A stretch of 5,483 nt of DNA, from NCBI GenBank assembly GCA_041493205.1, contig JBGPYM010000214.1:1-5483 (forward strand). Reading direction: 5' to 3'. Both the position numbers and the translations under genes were made by a program. The notes under the pieces are model-generated. The model saw nothing but the letters and a program-made list of their open reading frames with translations. It did no database searches and was not told the origin of the DNA. Numbering within the stretch: position 1 is the stretch's first letter; each line of letters starts with the position of its first letter. Positions 1-5,483 of this stretch are shown here, one piece after another. Origin of the DNA: JBGPYM01 sp041493205 (GTDB lineage Bacteria > Bacteroidota > Ignavibacteria > UBA10030 > UBA6906).

Positions 1-792
1 TACAAGTGCGGCGACTGCAAGTGTCGCGTTGGTTCGCTGAATCTCTCCCGGGAGGCCAGGCCTGACGGACGCGATGGAGAGCCCGCGGGACTTGAAACTT
101 GTCCGCCCCCTTGTACCGGCACCCCTCATACGGACCAACCTGTTCGAGAGCGAGAGCTCTGTCCCGCGCCGTGAAGCAGCCTGCCGCAGTACGGACAACA
201 CCCCGGGATCGGTCGATGCGGTCACCACCGGCACCCCCCGCTTGATGATCCCGGCCTTTTCCCGTGCAATCGCCCTGAGTGTGTTCCCGAGAAACTCACG
301 GTGATCGAAGGAGACGTTGGTAATCACGCTGACCAGTGGACGAAGGACGTTGGTGGCGTCGAGCCTCCCTCCCAGTCCGGTCTCGACCACTGCAATGTCC
401 ACCCCCTCATCGGCGAAATAGAGAAATGCAGCACACGTTGTCGCCTCGAAGAAGGTCGCCCCGGTCTTCTCGATTGCCGGCCGGAGCACCGCAACGTAAT
501 ATGCAAGCCGTTCGTCGGGAATCTCTTTTCCGTTCACCCTGATGCGCTCGGTAAACCGGATGAGATGCGGGGAGGTATACAGTCCGGTGCGGCAGCCTGC
601 TTCCCGGAATATCGAGGCAAGAAACGCTGATGTTGACCCCTTTCCGTTCGTGCCGGCGACATGGATGGAGGGGAAGGTGTTTTCGGGGTGGCCGGCGGAC
701 GCAAGGAGAGCGCGGATATTCCGCAGCCCGAACTTCATGCCGCGGTACTGAAGACCGTACAGATACCGGAGGGTATCCCGCGGGGAATTCAC
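1..792 (-). CDS. folC: Bifunctional folylpolyglutamate synthase/dihydrofolate synthase, N-terminal 264 codons (3' end outside window)
   Basis: FolC is a cytoplasmic ATP-dependent ligase. It adds glutamate to dihydropteroate and/or extends the polyglutamate tail of tetrahydrofolate. Reading the minus strand from 792 gives an uninterrupted frame to the window edge. In order it shows YLYGLQYRGMKFGL at about residues 10-23, the P-loop GTNGKGS at 47-53, YTSPHL at 72-77, ETGLGGRLDATN at 137-148, SFDH at 161-164, REKAGIIK at 177-184 (K179 aligns with the carbamylated lysine of the family) and a QRTN...A.AA segment at 252-262. These are canonical FolC/Mur-ligase features. Family members usually have about 420-450 residues, so roughly the last 40% lies beyond position 1. 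The start is GTG at 790-792, overlapping the pyrD stop as GTGA. No Shine-Dalgarno is visible, so translation is probably coupled to pyrD. The GTG keeps the conserved residues before the first ATG (codon 19). Which of the two activities it has cannot be decided from the sequence. Confidence 0.95.
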   Translation of the reverse strand, partial: MNSPRDTLRYLYGLQYRGMKFGLRNIRALLASAGHPENTFPSIHVAGTNGKGSTSAFLASIFREAGCRTGLYTSPHLIRFTERIRVNGKEIPDERLAYYVAVLRPAIEKTGATFFEATTCAAFLYFADEGVDIAVVETGLGGRLDATNVLRPLVSVITNVSFDHREFLGNTLRAIAREKAGIIKRGVPVVTASTDPGVLSVLRQAASRRGTELSLSNRLVRMRGAGTRGRTSFKSRGLSIASVRPGLPGEIQRTNATLAVAALV

Positions 793-1733
793 AGCCAGCT
801 GTCGAGCACCGATACGCCCGTGCCGGTATCGAGAGTCCCGACCAGAAGTCCCGCGTCGGCGATCCCGTTGTCGTCACAGAAGCGGTTGATCCCTTCAGCG
901 ATCGCAATGCCGGCGGCAGGGTTGACGAAGTTCGCAGTCCCGACCTGAACGGCCGATGCCCCCGCGATGAGGAACTCCAGCGCGTCGTTTGCGTTGCTGA
1001 TCCCCCCGATGCCGATCACGGGTATTTTCACCGCCCGGGCGCTCTCATAGACTTTGGCAAGCGCCACCGGTTTGATTGCAGGGCCGGAGAGCCCCCCGGT
1101 GACTGTGGAGAGGACCGGCTTGCGGGTCTTGATATTGATTGCCATGCCGATCAGCGTGTTAATGACGGACACCGCGTCGGCTCCTTCCGCCTCAGCGGCC
1201 CGGGCGAATTCCGCGATGTGCGTGACGTTTGGCGTCAGCTTGATGATGAGAGGGCGCTTCGTGAGGGCCCGTACGCGTCGGGTGATGTCGGCAACGGCAG
1301 GACAGCTCGTCCCGAAATTAAGCCCTCCCTCTCTCACATTGGGGCAGGAAACGTTGATTTCAAATCCGTCAATCCCCTCCTGCTCCTCCAGGATCCGGAC
1401 CACGTCGCAATATTCGTCCACTGTGCTCGCGGCAATGTTCGCGATGACGGTGGTATCGAGCTTCCTGAGGAACGGGAGTTTTTGTTCAATGAACTTGTCG
1501 ACACCGATATTTGCGAGCCCGATGGAATTGAGCATCCCCCCCGCCGTCTCTACGATGCGCACGGGCGGATTTCCTGCGCGCGGCTTGCGCGAGAGGGATT
1601 TTGTGATGATACCTCCCAGCAGCGCGGGGTCGGCCAGGTCGATACAGTCGTCGCCGTACCCGTACGTTCCCGATGCCGCAAGCACGCGGTTCTTCAGTTC
1701 AAGGCCGGCAAGCAGAAAGGAGGATTTGGCCAT
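789..1733 (-). CDS. pyrD: Dihydroorotate dehydrogenase, class 1B catalytic subunit
   Basis: This FMN enzyme oxidises dihydroorotate to orotate, the fourth step of de novo pyrimidine synthesis, in the cytoplasm. The 314-residue protein is the usual length for class 1. It shows the N-terminal LKNRVLAASGTYGYG (residues 13-27), ITKS around K45, the NSIGLAN substrate/FMN loop (69-75) and the signature INVSCPN with Cys130 as the catalytic base. It also has the FMN-phosphate region GIGGISNANDALEFLIAGAS (241-260) followed by VQVGTANF. A catalytic Cys, rather than the Ser of membrane-bound class 2, marks class 1. The adjacent pyrK makes it class 1B, which passes electrons through FAD and a 2Fe-2S cluster to NAD+. 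The ATG lies 2 bp after the pyrK stop with no clear Shine-Dalgarno, and the gene ends in a 4-bp overlap with folC. Both junctions suggest translational coupling. No key residue appears to be missing. Confidence 0.97.
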   Translation of the reverse strand: MAKSSFLLAGLELKNRVLAASGTYGYGDDCIDLADPALLGGIITKSLSRKPRAGNPPVRIVETAGGMLNSIGLANIGVDKFIEQKLPFLRKLDTTVIANIAASTVDEYCDVVRILEEQEGIDGFEINVSCPNVREGGLNFGTSCPAVADITRRVRALTKRPLIIKLTPNVTHIAEFARAAEAEGADAVSVINTLIGMAINIKTRKPVLSTVTGGLSGPAIKPVALAKVYESARAVKIPVIGIGGISNANDALEFLIAGASAVQVGTANFVNPAAGIAIAEGINRFCDDNGIADAGLLVGTLDTGTGVSVLDSWL

Positions 1734-1735
1734 GG

Positions 1736-2518
1736 TCAGAGCTTTATGGTCCGTGAGTCGAAGACCGGCCCGTCCTTACACATCAACGCATACCGCTTTT
1801 CCTCGCCTGCAAGCTCCACGGGGCATCCCTGGCAGATGCCGATTCCGCATCCCATCGGGCCCTCGAGCGACACTTCGCACGGGAGTGACGCGGCGCGGGC
1901 AAATTCCGCCACCGCCCGGAGCATCGGCGTCGGCCCGCACGCGAATATCATCGGCTTCCGGACCGGCCGGGCCGCAAGCGTTGTCCGGAGAAGGTCGACG
2001 ACCGTCCCGCGGAAACCCTCGCTTCCGTCATCGGTTGCAACATGAAGATTCTCGAGATGATCCCTGACCACGAGCCCGGTCGATCGGCCTCCGAGAAACG
2101 TGATGACGAATTTGCCGGCGCCGCGCACCGCCGTGGTAAGAACCGGCAATGGGGCAACGCCCAGTCCTCCGCCGACGAGCACGGCGGTTTCGTAATCGGG
2201 GGTGTCGTAATGGAACGGGACGCCGAGGGGACCCAGGACATCCAAAACGTCACCCGGACGTTTCCCCCGGAGCGCTGCTGTCCCGCGGCCGACGACGTTG
2301 AAAATGATTTCAACAGACTGCGGCGTGACGCGGTAAGCGCTGAAGGGGCGGCGAAGCAGGGGATCGATACCTTCCTCGACCCTGATGTTCAGAAACTGGC
2401 CGGGCCGGATCGATTTTCCAAGAATGCGGGATGAGAAGGCGAGAACATGAATCCCTTCGGCTGCCTGACGGACGCCGGTGACGGGACATGTCTCGAGGTT
2501 CATCGTTCCGATCGTCAC
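1736..2518 (-). CDS. pyrK: Dihydroorotate dehydrogenase electron-transfer subunit
   Basis: PyrK carries FAD and a [2Fe-2S] cluster and moves electrons from the FMN of PyrD to NAD+ in a PyrD2-PyrK2 complex. The 260-residue frame has the usual ferredoxin-reductase-like order. A beta-barrel FAD domain comes first, with RRPFSAY at 56-62 (FAD contact). A nucleotide-binding domain follows, with GGGLGVAPL at 116-124 and CGPTPML at 194-200. The C-terminal cluster loop has Cys224, Cys229, Cys232 and Cys247, in the pattern C-x4-C-x2-C-x14-C, followed by DGPVF. All four ligands are present. The longest start is GTG at 2516-2518, overlapping the upstream lipoprotein stop as GTGA. An ATG five codons later (2501-2503) is an alternative. 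A purine-rich GGAAGAGAAGGAG lies just before and into the GTG. The next gene, pyrD, begins 2 bp after the stop. Confidence 0.96.
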   Translation of the reverse strand: MTIGTMNLETCPVTGVRQAAEGIHVLAFSSRILGKSIRPGQFLNIRVEEGIDPLLRRPFSAYRVTPQSVEIIFNVVGRGTAALRGKRPGDVLDVLGPLGVPFHYDTPDYETAVLVGGGLGVAPLPVLTTAVRGAGKFVITFLGGRSTGLVVRDHLENLHVATDDGSEGFRGTVVDLLRTTLAARPVRKPMIFACGPTPMLRAVAEFARAASLPCEVSLEGPMGCGIGICQGCPVELAGEEKRYALMCKDGPVFDSRTIKL

Positions 2519-4596
2519 TCCTTCTCTTCCGGTTTTTTCGGCTTCACGCGGGCATCGGGGCGTGGGAGGGCGTTCGTCGAATCGGTCGCCGCGCCTCTGC
2601 CGGGGAGCATCCGCTCGCCGGCGTCTTTGTGCGCCCGCACGCCTTCGCCGTCCAACGCACCAGGCACGCGGGGCGCAGGGACGGCGGCAGTATCCGCCGT
2701 CCTGGGAGGAGCAGACAGGCTCTTGCGCAAAAGCGCGACCTCACCGAGTTTCGGCCGGACCTGAATCGCGTACGGGGAAGCGGGGTACTGCGCTGTCAGG
2801 CGTTCGTAATGTGCAATGGCGCTGTCGGCGTTGTCGAGCTTGTTCTCGTAAATCCATCCCGCCGCGAAGAGCGCACGCGACGAATAGGGGGACGAAGGAT
2901 ACCGGCGGGCGATCTGACGGAACGTATCGACAGCGGCTTCCGGGCTGCCGGCCAGCATCAGCTTCTCCCCGCGGGTGTATGAATCTTCTGCAACGTCGGT
3001 GACTTTCTTCAGGGGAGGAAGCCCGAGAAGGCGGCGGCATTCAACGGCAAATTCGGAATCGGGAAATTTCTCCACGATGACGTGGTAGAGCGAATCGCGC
3101 ATGGGGCGCGAAGATGTTGTATCCCTGCTGTAGATTTGCGCCAGCGTAAACAGCGCCCGGGGAGCGGAGGGGCTCGCGGGGTAATCCACGAGGACGCGGC
3201 GATACCACTTCTCGGCCGAGTCCGGGCGTCCGATGGTCGCGTAGAACAGTCCTGCCAGCTCGCTTTCGTTGAGGGCGAGATGCGCATCGACAGTGTCCAG
3301 CGGGATCGTGGGGCGGGCGGGACGAGCCGCACGCACCGTATCGACGCCGGGCCGGGCCGGGGAGAGAGTGTCGGATTTGGTGACGGGCGGCGGGAGTATA
3401 TCGGCTGTAAGGATTGCGGTCCGGAGAGAGTCGTATTTCGCAATCTCGCCGGTGTACTGCAAATATCTCGTGAGATAATCCGCTCTGAAAGCCGCAGTCG
3501 GGGTGATCGCCGCCTGGCCAAACTCCGATCGTGCCTTGCTGTACGCAACGCGTGCTGAATCATAACGGAACAACACGTTCTCGAAGAGCTCCCCGCGCGC
3601 GAAATACGATTTGGCAGCCGTTTCCGTCCGGGGGTAGGTCGTATCCACCATCGCATACTGAGCCAGGGCGGATCCGAACTCCCCCATGTCACGCTCTACG
3701 TGGCCCGTCTCGAGATCGATTTCACCGAAGAATTCCCTGTTATTACTTTTCGAGCGAAGATCCTCCAGGCCGCGTAACGCTCTTTCGAACTCCCCCTGTT
3801 TGGCCAGCATCCTGATCGCTCCGATGCGGCCCCGGTACTCGCCTGTATAAGAATTGCTCTCCTTTTCGGCCCGGACATACGTAACTTCCGCCTCCCGGTA
3901 TTTCTCCAGCTTGCCGTACATCTCAGCCGCTGCAATAAAGGAGGCCACCCGTGCGGTGGCGGATTCTCCGTTTTCCCCCGCCCGTTCGTAGAACACCCGG
4001 GCCGCGTTGTAGTCAAGCTCCTCCAGTGCAATCTGGCCGAGGACGGTACACGCCCGTGCGATAAGCCAGGATTCTCCTTCCTTCTCGGCCTCCTCCAGAA
4101 CCTGCCGGGCGGTTGTGCGCGCGGCGGCGTGGTCGTTCATCCGGTACCGGACGTATGCCAGGTAGATTTCCCCTTCAATCTTCAGCCCGCCGTTCGGATA
4201 TCCTTCGATAAGCTCCAGGAACTTCCTTTCGGCCTGCTGATTCTCGTCCATGTAATAGTACGTTTTGCCGATCATCATCAGGGCATCGTCCACCAGGCTC
4301 GATGCGGGGTGGTACTGGAGCAGTTTGGAGCACTTCTCGATAACCGAGGTGAGCTTCCCTTTCGGGCCGGGGCCGATGGCGGTCGGGACCAGGTAATTGC
4401 GGCCGCCCGGGCGGGCGTCCATTTGCGTTAGTATTTCAATTTCCGCGTCGTCGAAGACCTGCCGGGCATTGTAGTACGTATTGAAGTACGCGCCGACGAA
4501 ATCAGTCACAGCACACGAAGCGAAGATGAACGAAAGCAGAAGTGGAAAAACCGGGATGAGGCGGAGGTAGGGTACGGAACGGCTGCGCAATGCCAA
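2515..4596 (-). CDS. TPR-repeat outer-envelope lipoprotein of unknown specific role
   Basis: This 693-residue protein carries a lipoprotein-type signal: basic start (R4, R6, R12), hydrophobic core at 13-26, and FASC with Cys28 as the likely lipidated residue. The lipobox is imperfect (Phe at -3). A conserved-looking YFNTYYNARQVFDDAE follows at 37-52. The body is mostly TPR-like helix pairs, several ending in YP/FP, as in BamD/YbgF-type repeats: about 103-135, 141-172, 179-209, 215-247, 292-322, 328-359, 442-473, 477-512, 536-567 and 573-605. A Pro/Thr/Arg-rich linker at about 400-435 splits the repeats into two blocks. A low-complexity tail (about 626-693) ends in KPKKPEEKE. I chose the TTG at 4594-4596 because GGAG sits 6 nt upstream and the longer frame (TTG at 4659) would begin inside the putative promoter. 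It is the first gene of the pyrKD-folC transcript. The role may be envelope assembly or secretion scaffolding (BamD- or PorW/SprE-like), but that is only a guess. Confidence 0.85.
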   Translation of the reverse strand: MALRSRSVPYLRLIPVFPLLLSFIFASCAVTDFVGAYFNTYYNARQVFDDAEIEILTQMDARPGGRNYLVPTAIGPGPKGKLTSVIEKCSKLLQYHPASSLVDDALMMIGKTYYYMDENQQAERKFLELIEGYPNGGLKIEGEIYLAYVRYRMNDHAAARTTARQVLEEAEKEGESWLIARACTVLGQIALEELDYNAARVFYERAGENGESATARVASFIAAAEMYGKLEKYREAEVTYVRAEKESNSYTGEYRGRIGAIRMLAKQGEFERALRGLEDLRSKSNNREFFGEIDLETGHVERDMGEFGSALAQYAMVDTTYPRTETAAKSYFARGELFENVLFRYDSARVAYSKARSEFGQAAITPTAAFRADYLTRYLQYTGEIAKYDSLRTAILTADILPPPVTKSDTLSPARPGVDTVRAARPARPTIPLDTVDAHLALNESELAGLFYATIGRPDSAEKWYRRVLVDYPASPSAPRALFTLAQIYSRDTTSSRPMRDSLYHVIVEKFPDSEFAVECRRLLGLPPLKKVTDVAEDSYTRGEKLMLAGSPEAAVDTFRQIARRYPSSPYSSRALFAAGWIYENKLDNADSAIAHYERLTAQYPASPYAIQVRPKLGEVALLRKSLSAPPRTADTAAVPAPRVPGALDGEGVRAHKDAGERMLPGRGAATDSTNALPRPDARVKPKKPEEKE

Positions 4597-4602
4597 GGCT
4601 GG

Positions 4603-4606
4603 CTCC
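4603..4606 (-). promoter_or_regulatory. Shine-Dalgarno that decides the lipoprotein start
   Basis: On the minus strand, GGAG lies 6 nt before the TTG at 4594-4596, a good ribosome-binding distance. Starting there leaves a compact lipoprotein signal peptide of 27 residues. The upstream TTG at 4659 would add 21 residues that include acidic ones and would spoil the signal. A second in-frame TTG two codons later (4588-4590) is 12 nt from GGAG, which is less well spaced. Confidence 0.65.
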
Positions 4607-4626
4607 AATTCACACACGTGCTCTTC

Positions 4627-4655
4627 AACATACCCATATTCGGGTGGAAAGTCAA
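4627..4655 (-). promoter_or_regulatory. Putative sigma70-type promoter of the lipoprotein-pyrK-pyrD-folC operon
   Basis: The minus strand reads TTGACT (4650-4655), a 17-bp spacer, then TATGTT (4627-4632). This is five of six matches to the -35 consensus and four of six to the -10, at the optimal spacing. Transcription would start near 4620, giving a leader of about 25 nt before the TTG start. No attenuator, PyrR site or riboswitch fits in so short a leader, so regulation of pyrKD here by leader attenuation is unlikely from this promoter. If the organism belongs to Bacteroidota proper, where the promoter consensus differs, this match weakens. Confidence 0.5.
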
Positions 4656-4727
4656 CCAACCGTTAAACCTTCGACCGGGGTGACGGGTCAAATCTCCGAA
4701 CAGAGCGACATCAATCACACTCTTCCG

Positions 4728-4733
4728 AAAGGA
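4728..4733 (+). promoter_or_regulatory. Ribosome-binding site of the Spy-like gene
   Basis: AAAGGA ends 7 nt before the ATG at 4741. The spacing is good and supports this start, which also gives a proper signal peptide. Confidence 0.75.
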
Positions 4734-4740
4734 ACGTACT

Positions 4741-5256
4741 ATGAAGACGGCATCCGGCGTTCTCATCCCCATGATCGTCCTTGCAGTGTCCATCGCAGCC
4801 GCACAACCGGAGCCGGGCCAGGGTCCGGGCGAGGGCATGATGCACAGGCAGGGCGATCCCGGCCAGATGATGATGGAACGGCTCAAGCTCACGGATCAGC
4901 AGAAAGCCGATATGCAGAAAATGCGCGCTGACATGGAGCGCTCCATGGTCAAAACGCAATCGGCGATCCACCTCGCACGCATTGACCTTCGTCAGCTGGT
5001 GGCCGCCGAGAAGCTCGACCGGACGGCGATTGAAAAGAAGGTGCGGGAGATATCCAATCTTCAGCAGGAAGCCAAATCGGCGCTGATCGACCACCTGTTT
5101 TCCGTCTATGCCATGCTTACTCCGGAACAGCAGAAGACCTTCAAGCAGCACATGATGAGCTTGCTGGAGGATGGTCCCGGACAGGCCATGCGGCAGAGAA
5201 TGCAGCGCCCCGGCCGCGGGATGATGCAGCACGGAATGAAGGAACACGAAGATTAA
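4741..5256 (+). CDS. Secreted Spy/CpxP/ZraP-like protein with LTxxQ motifs, Met/His-rich
   Basis: The 171-residue protein begins with a signal peptide (MKTASGVLIPMIVLAVSIAAA, likely cut after AAA at about residue 21). It is therefore expected in the periplasm. The mature part is mostly helical and charged, with two LTxxQ-type motifs, LTDQQ at 50-54 and LTPEQ at 126-130. These define the Spy/CpxP/ZraP superfamily of small periplasmic chaperones and metal-responsive proteins. Met and His cluster before the first motif (MMHR at 33-36, MMM at 43-45) and in the tail (MM at 161-162, His164, Met166, His169), and further Met and His residues lie between. No Cys is present. The family is known for ATP-independent chaperone activity under envelope stress and, in ZraP, zinc binding. 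A metal-binding role here is inferred from composition. No two-component system adjoins it in the window. It is divergent from the lipoprotein operon and convergent with folE. Confidence 0.85.
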   Translation: MKTASGVLIPMIVLAVSIAAAQPEPGQGPGEGMMHRQGDPGQMMMERLKLTDQQKADMQKMRADMERSMVKTQSAIHLARIDLRQLVAAEKLDRTAIEKKVREISNLQQEAKSALIDHLFSVYAMLTPEQQKTFKQHMMSLLEDGPGQAMRQRMQRPGRGMMQHGMKEHED

Positions 5257-5281
5257 ACCAAGGGAGGGGAGGGGGAAAATT

Positions 5282-5323
5282 ACGGATGCATGCGGACGCC
5301 GGGCCAGCCCCGCATGTATCCGT
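5282..5323 (-). terminator. Putative Rho-independent terminator of folE
   Basis: Arms 5282-5295 and 5310-5323 pair over 14 bp with a single G-U wobble, closing a 14-nt loop. Read on the minus strand, the hairpin begins about 23 nt after the folE stop and is followed by AATTTTCCCCC, a short U-run. On the plus strand the hairpin is followed by GTGTCACTCCC with no T-run, so for the Spy-like gene it would be at best a weak terminator. The loop is longer than usual. Confidence 0.7.
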
Positions 5324-5346
5324 GTCACTCCCGGGGGCATGCAACT

Positions 5347-5483
5347 CTAGGCGCCTGTGAGGTTTCTTCCGATCAATGTCAGGAATTCCTGCCTCGTTTT
5401 AACGTCGTCGCGTAAGAAGCCAAGCATCGCGCTCGTCGTTGCGGCGGAGTTCTGCTTCTCGACCCCCCGCATCATCATGCACA
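5347..5483 (-). CDS. folE: GTP cyclohydrolase I, C-terminal 44 codons (5' part outside window)
   Basis: GTP cyclohydrolase I converts GTP to 7,8-dihydroneopterin triphosphate, the first committed step of folate synthesis, as a zinc-dependent decamer. The minus strand from 5481 encodes CMMMRGVEKQNSAATTSAML followed by GFLRDD, then TRQEFLTLI, ending at a TAG (5347-5349). This matches the family's C-terminal signature: the Cys before MMMRG is the third zinc ligand (equivalent to Cys181 of the E. coli enzyme), and TTS...LG.F and TR.EFL are conserved. The two leftover bases (TG) fit the Leu codon expected before that Cys. Position and length agree with an intact natural C-terminus. The other zinc ligands and the rest of the active site lie outside the window. 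Confidence 0.94.
   Translation of the reverse strand, partial: CMMMRGVEKQNSAATTSAMLGFLRDDVKTRQEFLTLIGRNLTGA

Larger units (their letters stand above)
4597..4740. other. Divergent intergenic control region (144 bp)
   Basis: This region separates the lipoprotein operon (leftward) from the Spy-like gene (rightward). It holds the leftward promoter at 4627-4655 and the ribosome-binding site of the rightward gene at 4728-4733. I could not find a convincing rightward promoter or a clear palindromic operator. The two envelope genes could share a regulator here, but no site shows this directly. Confidence 0.6.

Noticed and set aside
630..2045. Long plus-strand open frame (471 codons) opposite folC, pyrD and part of pyrK
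   Set aside because: It is antisense to three well-supported genes with intact family motifs. Its translation is rich in Arg, Asp and Gly with no recognisable domain, as expected for the mirror frame of GC-rich coding DNA.
1054..2067. Second plus-strand open frame (337 codons) opposite pyrD and pyrK
   Set aside because: It overlaps the same conserved genes in another frame, has Ser/Arg/Pro-rich low-complexity translation, and has no ribosome-binding context.
3009..3692. Minus-strand frame (227 codons) inside the TPR lipoprotein gene in another frame
   Set aside because: It is an out-of-frame shadow of the TPR gene, rich in Arg, Ser and Pro, with no motif. The TPR frame is continuous through this region, so there is no frameshift.
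4660..4740. Possible rightward promoter or operator palindrome before the Spy-like gene
   Set aside because: Candidate boxes such as TTCGAC and the AT-richer TTAAAC segment do not form a properly spaced -35/-10 pair, and the short repeats seen (e.g. GGGTGACGGGT-like pieces) are too short to distinguish from chance.
4711..5340. Minus-strand open frame (209 codons) opposite the Spy-like gene
   Set aside because: The plus-strand gene has a signal peptide, an RBS and LTxxQ motifs. The antisense frame also runs across the hairpin and shows only His/Leu-rich mirror translation.
1..5483. CRISPR arrays, tRNA/rRNA genes, insertion sequences or phage genes
   Set aside because: I saw no direct-repeat array, no tRNA cloverleaf, no transposase motif and no terminal inverted repeats. 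Nearly all of the window is accounted for by housekeeping genes and two envelope genes.

Overview
This window looks like ordinary chromosomal DNA from a moderately GC-rich bacterium. It probably belongs to the Bacteroidota/Chlorobiota/Ignavibacteriota assemblage. The lineage call is an inference. It rests mainly on the large TPR lipoprotein, whose post-lipobox motif (YFNTYYNA...F..AE) resembles TPR lipoproteins I associate with that group, and on the class 1B (PyrD+PyrK) dihydroorotate dehydrogenase. TGA, TAG and TAA all serve as stop codons, so the genetic code is standard.

Layout. The left 4.6 kb is one compact minus-strand operon, read right to left: a TPR-repeat lipoprotein (2515-4596), pyrK (1736-2518), pyrD (789-1733) and folC (792 to beyond position 1, so its C-terminus is missing). 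Junctions are extremely tight: a 4-bp GTGA overlap, a 2-bp gap, then another 4-bp GTGA overlap. A sigma70-like promoter (TTGACT, 17 bp, TATGTT) lies just upstream of the lipoprotein. It supports a TTG start at 4596 rather than the longest open frame. Across a 144-bp divergent intergenic region, a plus-strand gene (4741-5256) encodes a small secreted, Met/His-rich Spy/CpxP/ZraP-like protein with two LTxxQ motifs. At the right edge, the last 44 codons of folE (GTP cyclohydrolase I) enter on the minus strand and end at 5347. A hairpin followed by a U-rich tract lies between the two convergent genes and looks like the folE terminator.

How the genes fit together. PyrD and PyrK form the NAD-linked dihydroorotate dehydrogenase of pyrimidine synthesis. 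FolC (late step) and FolE (first step) belong to folate synthesis, so the window is mostly one-carbon and nucleotide metabolism. The two envelope proteins, the lipoprotein and the Spy-like chaperone, share the divergent control region. Nothing here amounts to a clearly new system. The least explained points are the co-translation of an envelope TPR lipoprotein with pyrKD-folC and the identity of that lipoprotein.
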